This document shows, in pieces, positions 41,214 through 48,993 of a DNA stretch of 64,000 bases; the stretch's first letter is position 1; each line of letters opens with the position of its first letter. Origin of the DNA: Cryomorphaceae bacterium (GTDB lineage: Bacteria > Bacteroidota > Bacteroidia > Flavobacteriales > Schleiferiaceae); NCBI GenBank assembly GCA_011525035.1, contig WTIZ01000038.1, forward strand, positions 51,784 to 115,783, read 5' to 3'. The notes under the pieces were generated by a model. That model was given only the letters and a program-made list of their open reading frames with translations, did no database searches and had not been told where the DNA came from. Made by a program: the position numbers and the translations under genes.

Positions 41214-42425
41214 TTATCGATGTCTATTTGCCAATAGTGGTGGCGGCTCACCATTGAAAGGGTTGGTACGGCCTATGGTCTTTGCTCCCAAACTCACAGC
41301 ACGGAGTACAGAACGGTCTCCAAAGCGCTGGCGAATATGATCCATAGCACCGTAAAGGCGACTTAACTCCTCGCTCTCCTCAAAGAGGTTCATTTGGTAG
41401 CCACCACCCACCAAGTGCGAGAAACGGACTCCTACTAGTCGTACCAGTAGACGGCGTTCGAAGAGGCGTTTGAACAATTCTTTCACTTTCGGGATAAGCA
41501 CATGATCAGCTGCCGTATATGGTATTCGTGCTTGAAGAGTATGTGTATTGAAATCTGAGTAGCGAATTTTCACAGTAATACATGAAGTGAGTTTGTCGCC
41601 ACGACGAAGCTGGTACGCTAGATTTTCTGCCATAGCCACGATAATTCCTTCAAGCTTTACCACATCAATGGTATCCTTTGCAAAAGTGCGTTCGGTGGAG
41701 ATGCTCTTACGTTCTTGGTAAGGAATAACAGGGCTTTGGTCTACACCCTGGGCTTTGTGCCAGATGACTGAGCCGTGCTTCCCCATGACACTTTGCATCA
41801 TCTCTAAGGGCATTTCTTGCAAGGTTTGGATGCGTCGTACACCCAAGTTGCGCAAGGTCTGGTAGGTCTTCTCTCCCACCATCGGGATCTTACGTACTGA
41901 TAAGGGTGCTAAAAAAGGACGTTCAAGACCTTTCTCTACATAAATCTTATTGTTTGGTTTAGCCTCACCGGTAGCGACCTTACTAACGGTCTTATTAATA
42001 GAGAGACCAAAGCTTATGGGCAGACCTGTTTCGCGGATAACGCGGTCTCTAAGCTCGCTTGAGAACTTAAAGGTACCAAAGAAGCGGTCCATCCCTGTGA
42101 GATCTGCATAGAACTCGTCGACGGACGTTTTTTCATAAACAGGAACCTGTTCTTTAATCACATCTGTTACCAGGTTTGAATACTTGGAATAATTGGCAGA
42201 ATTTCCTCGAATGATGATGGCTTCAGGGCAGAGTTCACGAGCCATACGAACAGGCATGGCAGAATGAACACCAAACTTGCGAGTCTCGTAACTACATGCC
42301 GCTACTACTCCTCTATCTCCTGTTCCACCAATAATAATGGGACGGTTGTTTAGCCTTGAGTCCATCAACCTTTCTACAGAAACGAAGAAAGTATCGAGGT
42401 CCATATGTAGGATTGAGCGTTCCAT
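41214..42425 (-). CDS. dinB: Y-family DNA polymerase (DinB/Pol IV type)
   Basis: A translesion polymerase of 403 residues. ATG at 42425 gives MERSILHMDLDTFFVSVERL; a TTG at 42455 would add ten unlike residues. Catalytic acids are kept: the Asp in HMDLDTFF and the Asp-Glu pair in SVDEFYADLTG, so it is not an inactive ImuB. SFGLSINKTVSKVATGEAKPN and the little-finger domain follow; the helix-hairpin-helix is around VGEKTYQTLRNLGV. It is downstream of the S24 repressor gene by 90 nt and upstream of SRAP, and is likely under the repressor's control. Confidence 0.93.
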   Translation of the reverse strand: MERSILHMDLDTFFVSVERLMDSRLNNRPIIIGGTGDRGVVAACSYETRKFGVHSAMPVRMARELCPEAIIIRGNSANYSKYSNLVTDVIKEQVPVYEKTSVDEFYADLTGMDRFFGTFKFSSELRDRVIRETGLPISFGLSINKTVSKVATGEAKPNNKIYVEKGLERPFLAPLSVRKIPMVGEKTYQTLRNLGVRRIQTLQEMPLEMMQSVMGKHGSVIWHKAQGVDQSPVIPYQERKSISTERTFAKDTIDVVKLEGIIVAMAENLAYQLRRGDKLTSCITVKIRYSDFNTHTLQARIPYTAADHVLIPKVKELFKRLFERRLLVRLVGVRFSHLVGGGYQMNLFEESEELSRLYGAMDHIRQRFGDRSVLRAVSLGAKTIGRTNPFNGEPPPLLANRHR

Positions 42426-42458
42426 TTGGGCTGGGTTTGGACAGTCCTCAGGCAAGTC

Positions 42459-42478
42459 GAGCGGCCCAAGAGCCGCTC
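42459..42478. repeat. Perfect hairpin between repressor gene and dinB
   Basis: GAGCGGC and GCCGCTC (7 bp each) flank a 6-nt loop. There is no T tract on either side, so it is not a classic terminator. It lies in the 90-nt spacer before dinB and could attenuate or stabilise the mRNA. Confidence 0.5.
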
Positions 42479-42515
42479 AATTTGAAGGAGAAAATCCAAT
42501 AAAATGAGGATTTAA

Positions 42516-43298
42516 TTAGTTGTCTTTCAGTTGATTCATTTCCTTTTTCAAATCTGCCATCATGTGCATGAGTTGCGACATGTCTTGGTTATTGCCCGCA
42601 GACGGCAATTCGAAACTGGTGTATCCTACAGCGCGCCAAACTTCAACAAGACGATCTACAGGAACGGTATAGGGTGCAAACTGAGGATTGTCGGACTTTA
42701 ACATGAGTTCGCCGATGTGCAAGTTGTTGATGACACGCTTGTACACTACACCTTCATCTTTAGTAATGAGTACGTAACATTCGTCATTGCGAATGGACTT
42801 CCAATCCTGGATATATTCTGTAATGACATAAGAACCCGGTTTGATAGGCAACATACTCTCACCGCGAATTTGGAAAACGCGATACGTACGATCCTGAGGT
42901 AATTCTGGAAATGGCATAGAGAAACGAGGAAGTGCGCCAATGTAATCGGCATCGCCATAACCTGATAGGTAACCTGCTGAAGCTTTAACCGGTACAAGTG
43001 TTCCCAGCTCTTTTTCCTCTGTACCGTCAACAATAACAGGGAGGATACGAAGTTGTGCACCACTTACATCTGCCTTAGGAATAGAACCAGAACCACTGAG
43101 GTCTTTGTTTACGAAATCATCCAAACGCACCTGGAAATACGCTGCTAAATGCTGTAACGTGTGGAGTCTAGGCTCTGCCCTTCCCTCCTCATACGCACCA
43201 ATCATGGCACGTTTCACACCTATCTTAGTAGCCAACTGCTCTTGGGTAAGCGCTTCCTTCTTGCGAAGAAATTTGAGATTGTTCTTTACGTAATTCAT
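42516..43298 (-). CDS. HTH-S24 (LexA/UmuD-like) self-cleaving repressor
   Basis: A 260-residue regulator with an N-terminal XRE helix-turn-helix (residues 5-60, LTQEQLATKIGVKRAMIGAYE) and a C-terminal S24 peptidase domain. The catalytic Ser148 is in RGESMLP and Lys187 in VVYKRV; the likely cleavage bond is Ala108-Gly109 in SAGYLSGYGD. These marks predict RecA-stimulated self-cleavage after DNA damage, as in LexA and phage repressors. It heads the set with dinB, SRAP and dnaE, and palindromic operator candidates lie directly upstream. A short coiled-coil-like Met/Lys tail ends it. Confidence 0.9.
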   Translation of the reverse strand: MNYVKNNLKFLRKKEALTQEQLATKIGVKRAMIGAYEEGRAEPRLHTLQHLAAYFQVRLDDFVNKDLSGSGSIPKADVSGAQLRILPVIVDGTEEKELGTLVPVKASAGYLSGYGDADYIGALPRFSMPFPELPQDRTYRVFQIRGESMLPIKPGSYVITEYIQDWKSIRNDECYVLITKDEGVVYKRVINNLHIGELMLKSDNPQFAPYTVPVDRLVEVWRAVGYTSFELPSAGNNQDMSQLMHMMADLKKEMNQLKDN

Positions 43299-43330
43299 AA
43301 GACCTATCTTTAATCGGTAGTTTTACAATG

Positions 43331-43352
43331 CTAATTTAATTAGATTTCTAAT
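43331..43352. promoter_or_regulatory. Overlapping palindromes, candidate operator of the S24 repressor
   Basis: CTAATT-T-AATTAG (43331-43343) and ATTAGA-TT-TCTAAT (43339-43352) overlap, giving three alternating half-sites CTAAT/ATTAG/CTAAT with 8-9 nt steps. They lie in the 88-nt divergent spacer between the repressor gene and the HEAT-like gene. Binding is inferred from position and symmetry. Confidence 0.5.
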
Positions 43353-43386
43353 ATTTTCATCATTATATAGCTTCTTTTTTCTGTAG

Positions 43387-43923
43387 ATGGATTTAAAAAC
43401 CGCTTTAAACGAAATCACCATTGACAAAGAACACGTGTATCAGGAATGGATACAGTGGGCTACCCAGCACTCTGACAAACTCGAAGAGGTCTTGGAATAT
43501 GCCTTTAACGGCAATGAAAAAGAACGACTAAGAGGAAGTTGGATACTTCATCACGTCAGTGATAAACGACCAGAGGTGTTCTACATCAAGGAAAAAATGA
43601 TGATTGAACAACTTGAAAAAACACAAACGGATGCAGAAGTGCGATTCATCCTGCGGTATTACTCTAAATATAGATTGCCCCGACACGAAGAACGCGAAGG
43701 GCTACTCGCAGACTATTGCTTCAAAGTATTGATGACACCTAGCGATGCGGTGGCACCCAGAGTCTACAGCATGAGTATTCTTCACAAATTGGTCTTAAGG
43801 TATCCGGAATTGGCCCATGAACTTGAGGAAAGCATACAATGGGCACTAGAGACAGGCAGCGCAGGGATGAAAAGTCGTGGAAAGAAAATCTTACAAGACC
43901 TTTCTAAAAAAGGCCTAATCTAA
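43387..43923 (+). CDS. HEAT-like helical protein, unknown function
   Basis: A 178-residue cytoplasmic protein, almost wholly helical by pattern: EEVLEYAFNGNEKERLRGSWILHHV, EVRFILRYYSKYRLP and PRVYSMSILHKLVLRYPEL look like three to four HEAT-type repeats. The C-terminus is basic (KSRGKKILQDLSKKG). Such repeats occur in AlkD-like DNA glycosylases and in scaffolds, but no catalytic residue can be named. It is divergent from the S24 repressor gene across the operator candidates and may be co-regulated. Its end overlaps the opposing flavoprotein gene by 9 nt. Confidence 0.65.
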   Translation: MDLKTALNEITIDKEHVYQEWIQWATQHSDKLEEVLEYAFNGNEKERLRGSWILHHVSDKRPEVFYIKEKMMIEQLEKTQTDAEVRFILRYYSKYRLPRHEEREGLLADYCFKVLMTPSDAVAPRVYSMSILHKLVLRYPELAHELEESIQWALETGSAGMKSRGKKILQDLSKKGLI

Positions 43924-45138
43924 GGGATAGCCAGCCATAGCATTGCCGGCTAAAAAACCACCGGTCCACGCCGCTTGAAAGTTGAATCCACCTGTGATTC
44001 CATCAATATTTAGAATCTCACCAGCAAAAAACAAATTAGGTACAACTCGAGAAGAGAAGGTTTTGAAATTCACGTCTTTGAGATCAACACCTCCCGCTGT
44101 GACGAATTCTTCTTTAAAAGTACTCTTGCCTGTGACTTGGTAAACAGCACTGCATAATTCGCCTGCCAAAGCCTTAATCTGCTTGCTTGAAATATCTCCC
44201 CATGTGGCAGTGTTTGGAATACCTGCGGCAGCCACCATAGATTTCCATAGTCGCAATGGTACCTCGTATTGGGTGTGGTTGCCTATTCGCTTTTTACCAC
44301 TCTCCTTCTTCTCTCGAAGAAATTCAGATACCACTACATCCTCATCGCGACCAATCCAATTCACCAGAATAGGAAAACGGTAAAATCTATCGTTTAATTC
44401 ACGCGCACCCCAAGCACTCAAACGCAATACCGCCGGACCACTCAATCCCCAATGTGTAATCAATAGCGGACCTGAGGCTTCTAAATCAGAGCTTGCAACC
44501 TGAACAGTGGCATAAGGCAGACTAATTCCGCTGAGTCCTTTGATTCGCGGATCTTTGATGTTAAACGTGAATAAAGAAGGTACAGGAGGTACAATTTTAT
44601 GGCCGGCCTTCTTCAATTGGTCCCAAATGCCTTTTGAAGAACCCGGGGCAACCATGAGTTTATCTGCGACTAAAGATTCACCAGAAGTTGTTAGAATCTG
44701 CCAGGTACCGTCCTCAGCCTGAGAAAATGCCTTGACTCCAGAGGAAGTACGCACCTCTACACCGGCAGCTTCGGCCATTTCTATTAGACAATCGGCTATG
44801 GTTGATGAAGAATCGGTCACAGGAAAAACGCGGTTATCCGCTTCAATCTTGAGCTCTACTCCGCGATCGGCAAACCACTCCATGGTATCACCTGGCTGAA
44901 ACTTATGAAAAGGGCCCAGTAGTTCTTTGGCCCCTCTTGGGTAATAGGTGGCCAATTCTTTTGGGTCGAAGCAAGCGTGTGTAACATTACAACGACCGCC
45001 ACCGCTGATAAGCACCTTACCAAGAACATCTTTGCCTTTTTCTAGTAGCAGCACATTTAGTTCAGGGTTCGCCTCAGCGCAAGATATGGCTGCAAAGAAA
45101 CCTGCAGCACCCCCTCCTATAACAACGATGTTATTCAT
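43915..45138 (-). CDS. NAD(P)/FAD-dependent oxidoreductase, HI0933/BaiN-like
   Basis: A 407-residue flavoprotein. ATG at 45138 gives MNNIVVIGGGAAGFFAAISCA, the FAD-binding fold; longer starts would place 34 unlike residues in front. Family marks are GGGRCNVTHACFDP, YYPRGAKELLGPFHKF and the C-terminal TAGGVDLKDVNFKTF and LFFAGEILNIDGITGGFNFQAAWTGG. The HI0933 family is widespread with little-known physiology; BaiN members reduce bile acids. Substrate cannot be assigned. A TACTTTTG element (45143-45150, minus) ends 4 nt before the ATG. Confidence 0.85.
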   Translation of the reverse strand: MNNIVVIGGGAAGFFAAISCAEANPELNVLLLEKGKDVLGKVLISGGGRCNVTHACFDPKELATYYPRGAKELLGPFHKFQPGDTMEWFADRGVELKIEADNRVFPVTDSSSTIADCLIEMAEAAGVEVRTSSGVKAFSQAEDGTWQILTTSGESLVADKLMVAPGSSKGIWDQLKKAGHKIVPPVPSLFTFNIKDPRIKGLSGISLPYATVQVASSDLEASGPLLITHWGLSGPAVLRLSAWGARELNDRFYRFPILVNWIGRDEDVVVSEFLREKKESGKKRIGNHTQYEVPLRLWKSMVAAAGIPNTATWGDISSKQIKALAGELCSAVYQVTGKSTFKEEFVTAGGVDLKDVNFKTFSSRVVPNLFFAGEILNIDGITGGFNFQAAWTGGFLAGNAMAGYPLD

Positions 45139-45189
45139 GAAGCAAAAGTACGTAATAGGTAGATGTTTGGTATGTTTAAATAGAATTGG

Positions 45190-45221
45190 TTTGTTTAAAA
45201 TTAAACAGAGTGATAGTTTTG
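45190..45221 (+). promoter_or_regulatory. Promoter with internal inverted repeat, ACT-like gene
   Basis: TTTG (45190-45193), a 20-nt spacer and TAGTTTTG (45214-45221) match the Bacteroidota promoter. The spacer contains GTTTAA-AA-TTAAAC (45193-45206), an inverted repeat placed where a repressor could act. Confidence 0.6.
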
Positions 45222-45238
45222 CCACAAATTGAACGCAC

Positions 45239-45898
45239 ATGAATTTACGAGAGGCCTTAGAAGAAGCATTGAGGAAGCGACCGTTTTTGGAAGAAGCACT
45301 TCAGGAAGAACTTATTAATCTAAGTTCCCTTGCCCGTTTATTGCAGCCCGAAATAGCCGCTAGTACAGGTAAAGAAGTAAAAGAGAGTGCACTCGTTATG
45401 GCCATTCGTCGACGTGAGCCACGTCTACAGCTCAAGATGCAACACAAGCTTCAGCAGTTCATCGCATCGCTTGGTGATATCATTGTACGTTCAAATCTGG
45501 TCACCTACACCTACGTTAAAACCAATGCCCTTCCAGCAAAACAAGCGGCATTTCTTGAATCTATTGCTGAAGACAATGATGGATTTCACAGCTTTACAGG
45601 CGGTATGGAAGAGACGACCATTATTGTAAGTGAGAAGTACCGATTGTATTTGGAAAAAGCCATGCAAGGCGAAACCTTATTGAGTACAGAAACTGAACTC
45701 AGTTCAATCACACTACGCTTGCCATCGAGTAGTTCTGAGGTCATTGGTCTCTATTACTTCTTCTTCAAACACATTGCCTCCGCTGGTGTGCCCATTAAGG
45801 AAATCATCTCAACTACTAATGAGGCTACATTCATTGTACACAGTGCAGACGTGAATTCGGCCTTTACGACCATTAATACCATAAAACGTCCTGTTTAA
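45239..45898 (+). CDS. ACT-like domain protein of unknown function
   Basis: A 219-residue cytoplasmic protein. The first 90 residues are helical with MNLREALEEALRKRPFLEEAL and LARLLQPEIA, resembling a small DNA-binding-like or dimerisation region. Two ACT-like beta-alpha-beta units follow (IVRSNLVTYTYVKT..., ITLRLPSSSSEVIGLYYFFFKHIASAGVPIKEI split over strand and helix, ISTTNEATFIVHSADV). Bacteroidota homologues are at times labelled aspartate kinase-like, but no kinase domain is present. A ligand-responsive regulator is a fair guess, not shown. Confidence 0.65.
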   Translation: MNLREALEEALRKRPFLEEALQEELINLSSLARLLQPEIAASTGKEVKESALVMAIRRREPRLQLKMQHKLQQFIASLGDIIVRSNLVTYTYVKTNALPAKQAAFLESIAEDNDGFHSFTGGMEETTIIVSEKYRLYLEKAMQGETLLSTETELSSITLRLPSSSSEVIGLYYFFFKHIASAGVPIKEIISTTNEATFIVHSADVNSAFTTINTIKRPV

Positions 45899-45979
45899 AA
45901 CCTTTTGTTTTCCACATTATTAGGGGCTTATCGTAATCCAGGCCAATTTATTTGGACTAATACTTAAATCCTTAAAACA

Positions 45980-46312
45980 ATGGAAAATCAAGTTCAATTG
46001 ATCGGACATCTTGGAATGAACCCAGATTCCAAAGAAATCAACAAGAGTGTTAAAACGACATTTACGCTAGCGACCAATACGGTGTATCGCGATAGTGATG
46101 GCAACAAGAAAACCATGACTGATTGGCACAATATTATCGCCTGGGGCGGTTTAGCACAGACGATGGAACAATACCTTAAAAAAGGCGATAAAGTCGGCAT
46201 ATCGGGCCGCTTAGTAACTCGTTCGTACGAAAATGCTGAAGGTGTAAAGAAATACTTTACTGAGGTTGTCGCAAAAGACATGTTGATGTTGGGCGGTAAA
46301 AAGCCTGAATAG
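45980..46312 (+). CDS. ssb: Single-stranded DNA-binding protein, short form
   Basis: A 110-residue OB-fold protein with the SSB pattern ENQVQLIGHLGMNPDSKE, TFTLATNTVY, DWHNIIAWGGLAQTMEQYLKKGDKVGISGRL and a final strand. It lacks the flexible tail and acidic DDDIPF-type tip used to recruit partner proteins, ending in LGGKKPE. A second full-length SSB elsewhere in the genome is therefore likely; this one may serve transformation or repair. It is a single gene followed by a hairpin. Confidence 0.9.
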   Translation: MENQVQLIGHLGMNPDSKEINKSVKTTFTLATNTVYRDSDGNKKTMTDWHNIIAWGGLAQTMEQYLKKGDKVGISGRLVTRSYENAEGVKKYFTEVVAKDMLMLGGKKPE

Positions 46313-46321
46313 CTCTAACAT

Positions 46322-46346
46322 TAGGCCTCTCTAACCGAGGGGCCTA
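46322..46346 (+). terminator. Hairpin terminator after ssb
   Basis: TAGGCCTCTC pairs with GAGGGGCCTA (10 bp, one G-T pair, TAACC loop), followed by a short pyrimidine run TTCTTCC. It overlaps the stop codon of the opposing M14 gene. The T tract is weak. Confidence 0.6.
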
Positions 46347-47402
46347 TTCTTCCAATTGACCGCTTATAATAATTCCGTCTTCGAATACCACGGTACCAAA
46401 ATCACCGGTTATAGGGCGATCCACACTGAGCGCTTCAGTTAGTCCTATTTGAGAACCGTCAATTTCATATAGCCTTGGACGTGCCGCTAAATCGCCTAAG
46501 TCGTCCACGGTATATATCACTGCTTTGTGGTGACCGTTCATGGCTAAAACGCGCTTAACAGCTACATCCACCCGCATGTGTGCATACAAAACATTGGTAA
46601 ATACCCACTCTAGTTGACCCTTTTCATTCACAGGCAGCCGGTCATAAGTATGTACGGTCTCCTCTGAGGCGGTTAACGATTTAAGAATGACCTGAACACC
46701 AAATTCACGTGCCTTGGTTCTTTCCAAATCTCCCTTGGCAACACCACTTTCGATAAGAATATTTGGAATACCCTGTGACATTAGGTAATCGCCTACTGCC
46801 GTTGGATAAAATTCATCTGTATAGCGACCAACTCCAGTCAAATCGTGATTCAAGGCGTTCAAGGCGTTACCCAACCTATTCATAATTCGACGACGAAGTG
46901 GCGTTATCTCACGAGTACTTTCGCTAGAAGGAACCAAAAGCGAGGTGAATGCACTGTTCCCGTTCACATGGAAGATGGTTCGTTGATCGTGAAGATTAAA
47001 GCACAATTCTGGTTCTATCATTCTTAACCAACCGATAAGCTTTGCGCTTTCTACGGTTTGGAATGATCTAAAATCCCTGTTTAAGTCAATACCCATACCA
47101 TTCCGGCGTGTGTACCTAACATAGGCATCTGGGTTAATGACTGGAATGATATGAAGTTTGAAGTCGGCTGCATTGAATTGTTTCGATTGAAACATTTCGA
47201 TAAGCTGTAAAATGATGTGAATGCCCGTCGTTTCATTCCCATGCATACCTGCCCAAATACAAATATCACGAGTCCCTTTACCCAACACCGTACTAACAAT
47301 CGGTCTTTCTTCCGAAGAATAGCCTATAATATCCCAGTTATAAAGGCCGATGAGCTCGTTATAAGGCAGGTACTGGTTGTTTTTATACGTGTATCCCATC
47401 AT
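46344..47402 (-). CDS. M14 family zinc carboxypeptidase
   Basis: A 352-residue cytoplasmic peptidase or deacylase. Zinc ligands are in GMHGNETTG (His, Glu) and the later LHDQ (His); NPDAYVRYTRRNGMGIDLNRDF carries the substrate-binding Asn-Arg, and the general base is probably Glu in LIESGVAKGD. No signal peptide is seen. Start ATG 47402 or 47399 are equally possible; a TTG at 47420 is less so. The substrate could be a peptidoglycan fragment, a dipeptide or an N-acyl amino acid. Confidence 0.8.
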   Translation of the reverse strand: MMGYTYKNNQYLPYNELIGLYNWDIIGYSSEERPIVSTVLGKGTRDICIWAGMHGNETTGIHIILQLIEMFQSKQFNAADFKLHIIPVINPDAYVRYTRRNGMGIDLNRDFRSFQTVESAKLIGWLRMIEPELCFNLHDQRTIFHVNGNSAFTSLLVPSSESTREITPLRRRIMNRLGNALNALNHDLTGVGRYTDEFYPTAVGDYLMSQGIPNILIESGVAKGDLERTKAREFGVQVILKSLTASEETVHTYDRLPVNEKGQLEWVFTNVLYAHMRVDVAVKRVLAMNGHHKAVIYTVDDLGDLAARPRLYEIDGSQIGLTEALSVDRPITGDFGTVVFEDGIIISGQLEE

Positions 47403-47478
47403 TTCTTTGTGTGGATTCAAATTTAGGGTCTTTATTTAAGATTCATTGACGAAATTGTAGGACTAATCCCTTTTACAA

Positions 47479-48447
47479 ATGAAACCACACTATCTCTTAC
47501 TATTGTTTCTTTTGAATCAGTCATGTGATACAAATGAAACATCTGTAACTGTTGCTTTTGGAAGTTGTAATGACCCAGAGTACAATCTCTCTGTCTTGCC
47601 TCATCTTTCGAATGCCCTGGATACCGCTGATTACATGATTTGGCTTGGTGATAACGTCTATTTAAAGAACGACGAGTGGAAACACCGAGACAGCATTGAA
47701 GCTAAGTACCGTGCTGTATTCCAACGCGAAGAATTCCAAGAGGTACTCGCTAAATCCGAACATTTAGCAATTTGGGACGATCATGATGCAGGACCTAACG
47801 ACTGTAGCAGTCTAAGCGAGGGATTAGGCCTCACTATGGAATACTTCAAATTCTTCTGGAAGCCCTCCTACTCTATGCCTAACCCCAAGAGCTATTACGG
47901 TTCCAAAACGAGTCATGAAGGGCTTGTAGAATTCTTCTTTCTAGACAACAGAACCTTTAAAATCCCGGTAGATTCTGCAGGGGCAACACTTTATGGCGCA
48001 GAACAATTGGCATGGCTAGATACTGCCTACGCTAATTCTAGCGCTAAAATCAAGATTGTTCTAATGGGTGGTCAGTTCCTGAACTCTGCACAAACCTTCG
48101 AGAATGTGAGTATTTATCCAGAAGAACGACAGCACATAATTGACTTATTATCAAACAGTTCTGGAATTCCTGTAGTTCTCACTGGCGATAGACATCACGG
48201 CGAAATAAGCAAGCTAATCACAGACAATGGCAAAACGATCTACGATGCAACCGCGTCGCCTCTTACAGCAAAGAGCTTCCCACACCATGAAGAAAACAAC
48301 GTCTACCGTACTCATATTAATACAACTGAAACAAATCACTTTGGTTTGTTGCGGCTTACTTTTCAAAACGATGTTCCAGAAACTATCGAAATCCAATTGA
48401 TAGATGGACAAAACAAGGTCCTTTTCTCATTACGTGAAACGCTTTAA
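47479..48447 (+). CDS. PhoD-like metallophosphatase lipoprotein
   Basis: A 322-residue exported lipoprotein (lipobox near LNQSC, Cys16). The metallophosphatase core is clear: VAFGSCND, IWLGDNVYL, LAIWDDHDAGPNDCSS, and GDRHHGEIS. These match PhoD-type phosphodiesterases or alkaline phosphatases binding calcium/iron or other divalent metals. Shorter than PhoD of Bacillus, it lacks the N-terminal extra domain. Phosphate scavenging at the outer surface is plausible. Confidence 0.83.
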   Translation: MKPHYLLLLFLLNQSCDTNETSVTVAFGSCNDPEYNLSVLPHLSNALDTADYMIWLGDNVYLKNDEWKHRDSIEAKYRAVFQREEFQEVLAKSEHLAIWDDHDAGPNDCSSLSEGLGLTMEYFKFFWKPSYSMPNPKSYYGSKTSHEGLVEFFFLDNRTFKIPVDSAGATLYGAEQLAWLDTAYANSSAKIKIVLMGGQFLNSAQTFENVSIYPEERQHIIDLLSNSSGIPVVLTGDRHHGEISKLITDNGKTIYDATASPLTAKSFPHHEENNVYRTHINTTETNHFGLLRLTFQNDVPETIEIQLIDGQNKVLFSLRETL

Positions 48448-48572
48448 TTTTTTACCATATAATATTGTTTTTCAGTTATTTAAAGATGTTATATTAAAGC
48501 GACAATTTACTTTATGATGTCGGGCTCGAACCAATAAGTGTTGACTTGTTAATTTCTTCTTTTCGGCTTCTG

Positions 48573-48598
48573 ATTAGTTCTGTTTCATTTGAACTAAT
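48573..48598. promoter_or_regulatory. Inverted repeat upstream of HTH gene, candidate operator
   Basis: ATTAGTTC and GAACTAAT are perfect 8-bp arms separated by 10 nt, ending 9 nt before the ATG of the HTH gene. The placement fits autoregulation by the encoded regulator. The rest of 48448-48572 is AT-rich and shows nothing else. Confidence 0.5.
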
Positions 48599-48607
48599 TT
48601 AGTCTTC

Positions 48608-48958
48608 ATGCAAGAAGTAGTTGATCGAATAGAAAGTTGGATGAAAGAGAAGAATCTTTCTGCGCCTGAGCTTGCCAAAGAGCTTGGTATGAACAGATCT
48701 ACTGTTGTTCATATACTTGGCGGGCGAAACAAACCTTCGTTACAGTTCATTATGAACCTTGCTGCGTTTGATTCGAATCTGGACCTGCGCCTATTATTGA
48801 CGGGTGAACCTACCCCTGCTCCAACACGCGACAGCCTAAGTATTTCAGCGAAGCCTGAGGTTAAAGTGATTGAAAAAATCAAGACCGTTGCTTCTGGAAA
48901 GAACACGATGATCGTTCTCAATACAGACGGAACGTATAAATCTTTCGTAGAGCAATAA
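48608..48958 (+). CDS. XRE-type helix-turn-helix regulator
   Basis: A 116-residue protein. Residues 5-60 form a lambda-repressor-like HTH with LSAPELAKELGMNRSTVVHILGGRNKPS, then a linker and a C-terminal part ending VLNTDGTYKSFVEQ. No ligand-binding or peptidase domain. It is followed 35 nt later by a DUF6580 membrane protein gene, possibly its target or co-transcribed partner. A palindrome precedes it. Confidence 0.82.
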   Translation: MQEVVDRIESWMKEKNLSAPELAKELGMNRSTVVHILGGRNKPSLQFIMNLAAFDSNLDLRLLLTGEPTPAPTRDSLSISAKPEVKVIEKIKTVASGKNTMIVLNTDGTYKSFVEQ

Positions 48959-48993
48959 AGGCGTAGTATATTTGTGAGGTAAACGATAGCACA

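Noticed and set aside
41214..42425. Y-family polymerase as an inactive ImuB
   Set aside because: The catalytic Asp and Asp-Glu residues are all present, so it is called a DinB-type active polymerase.
45191..45198. TTGTTTAA at the ACT-like promoter as a member of the light-response box set
   Set aside because: An AT-rich 8-mer is expected a few times by chance in 64 kb; the match alone is not evidence.
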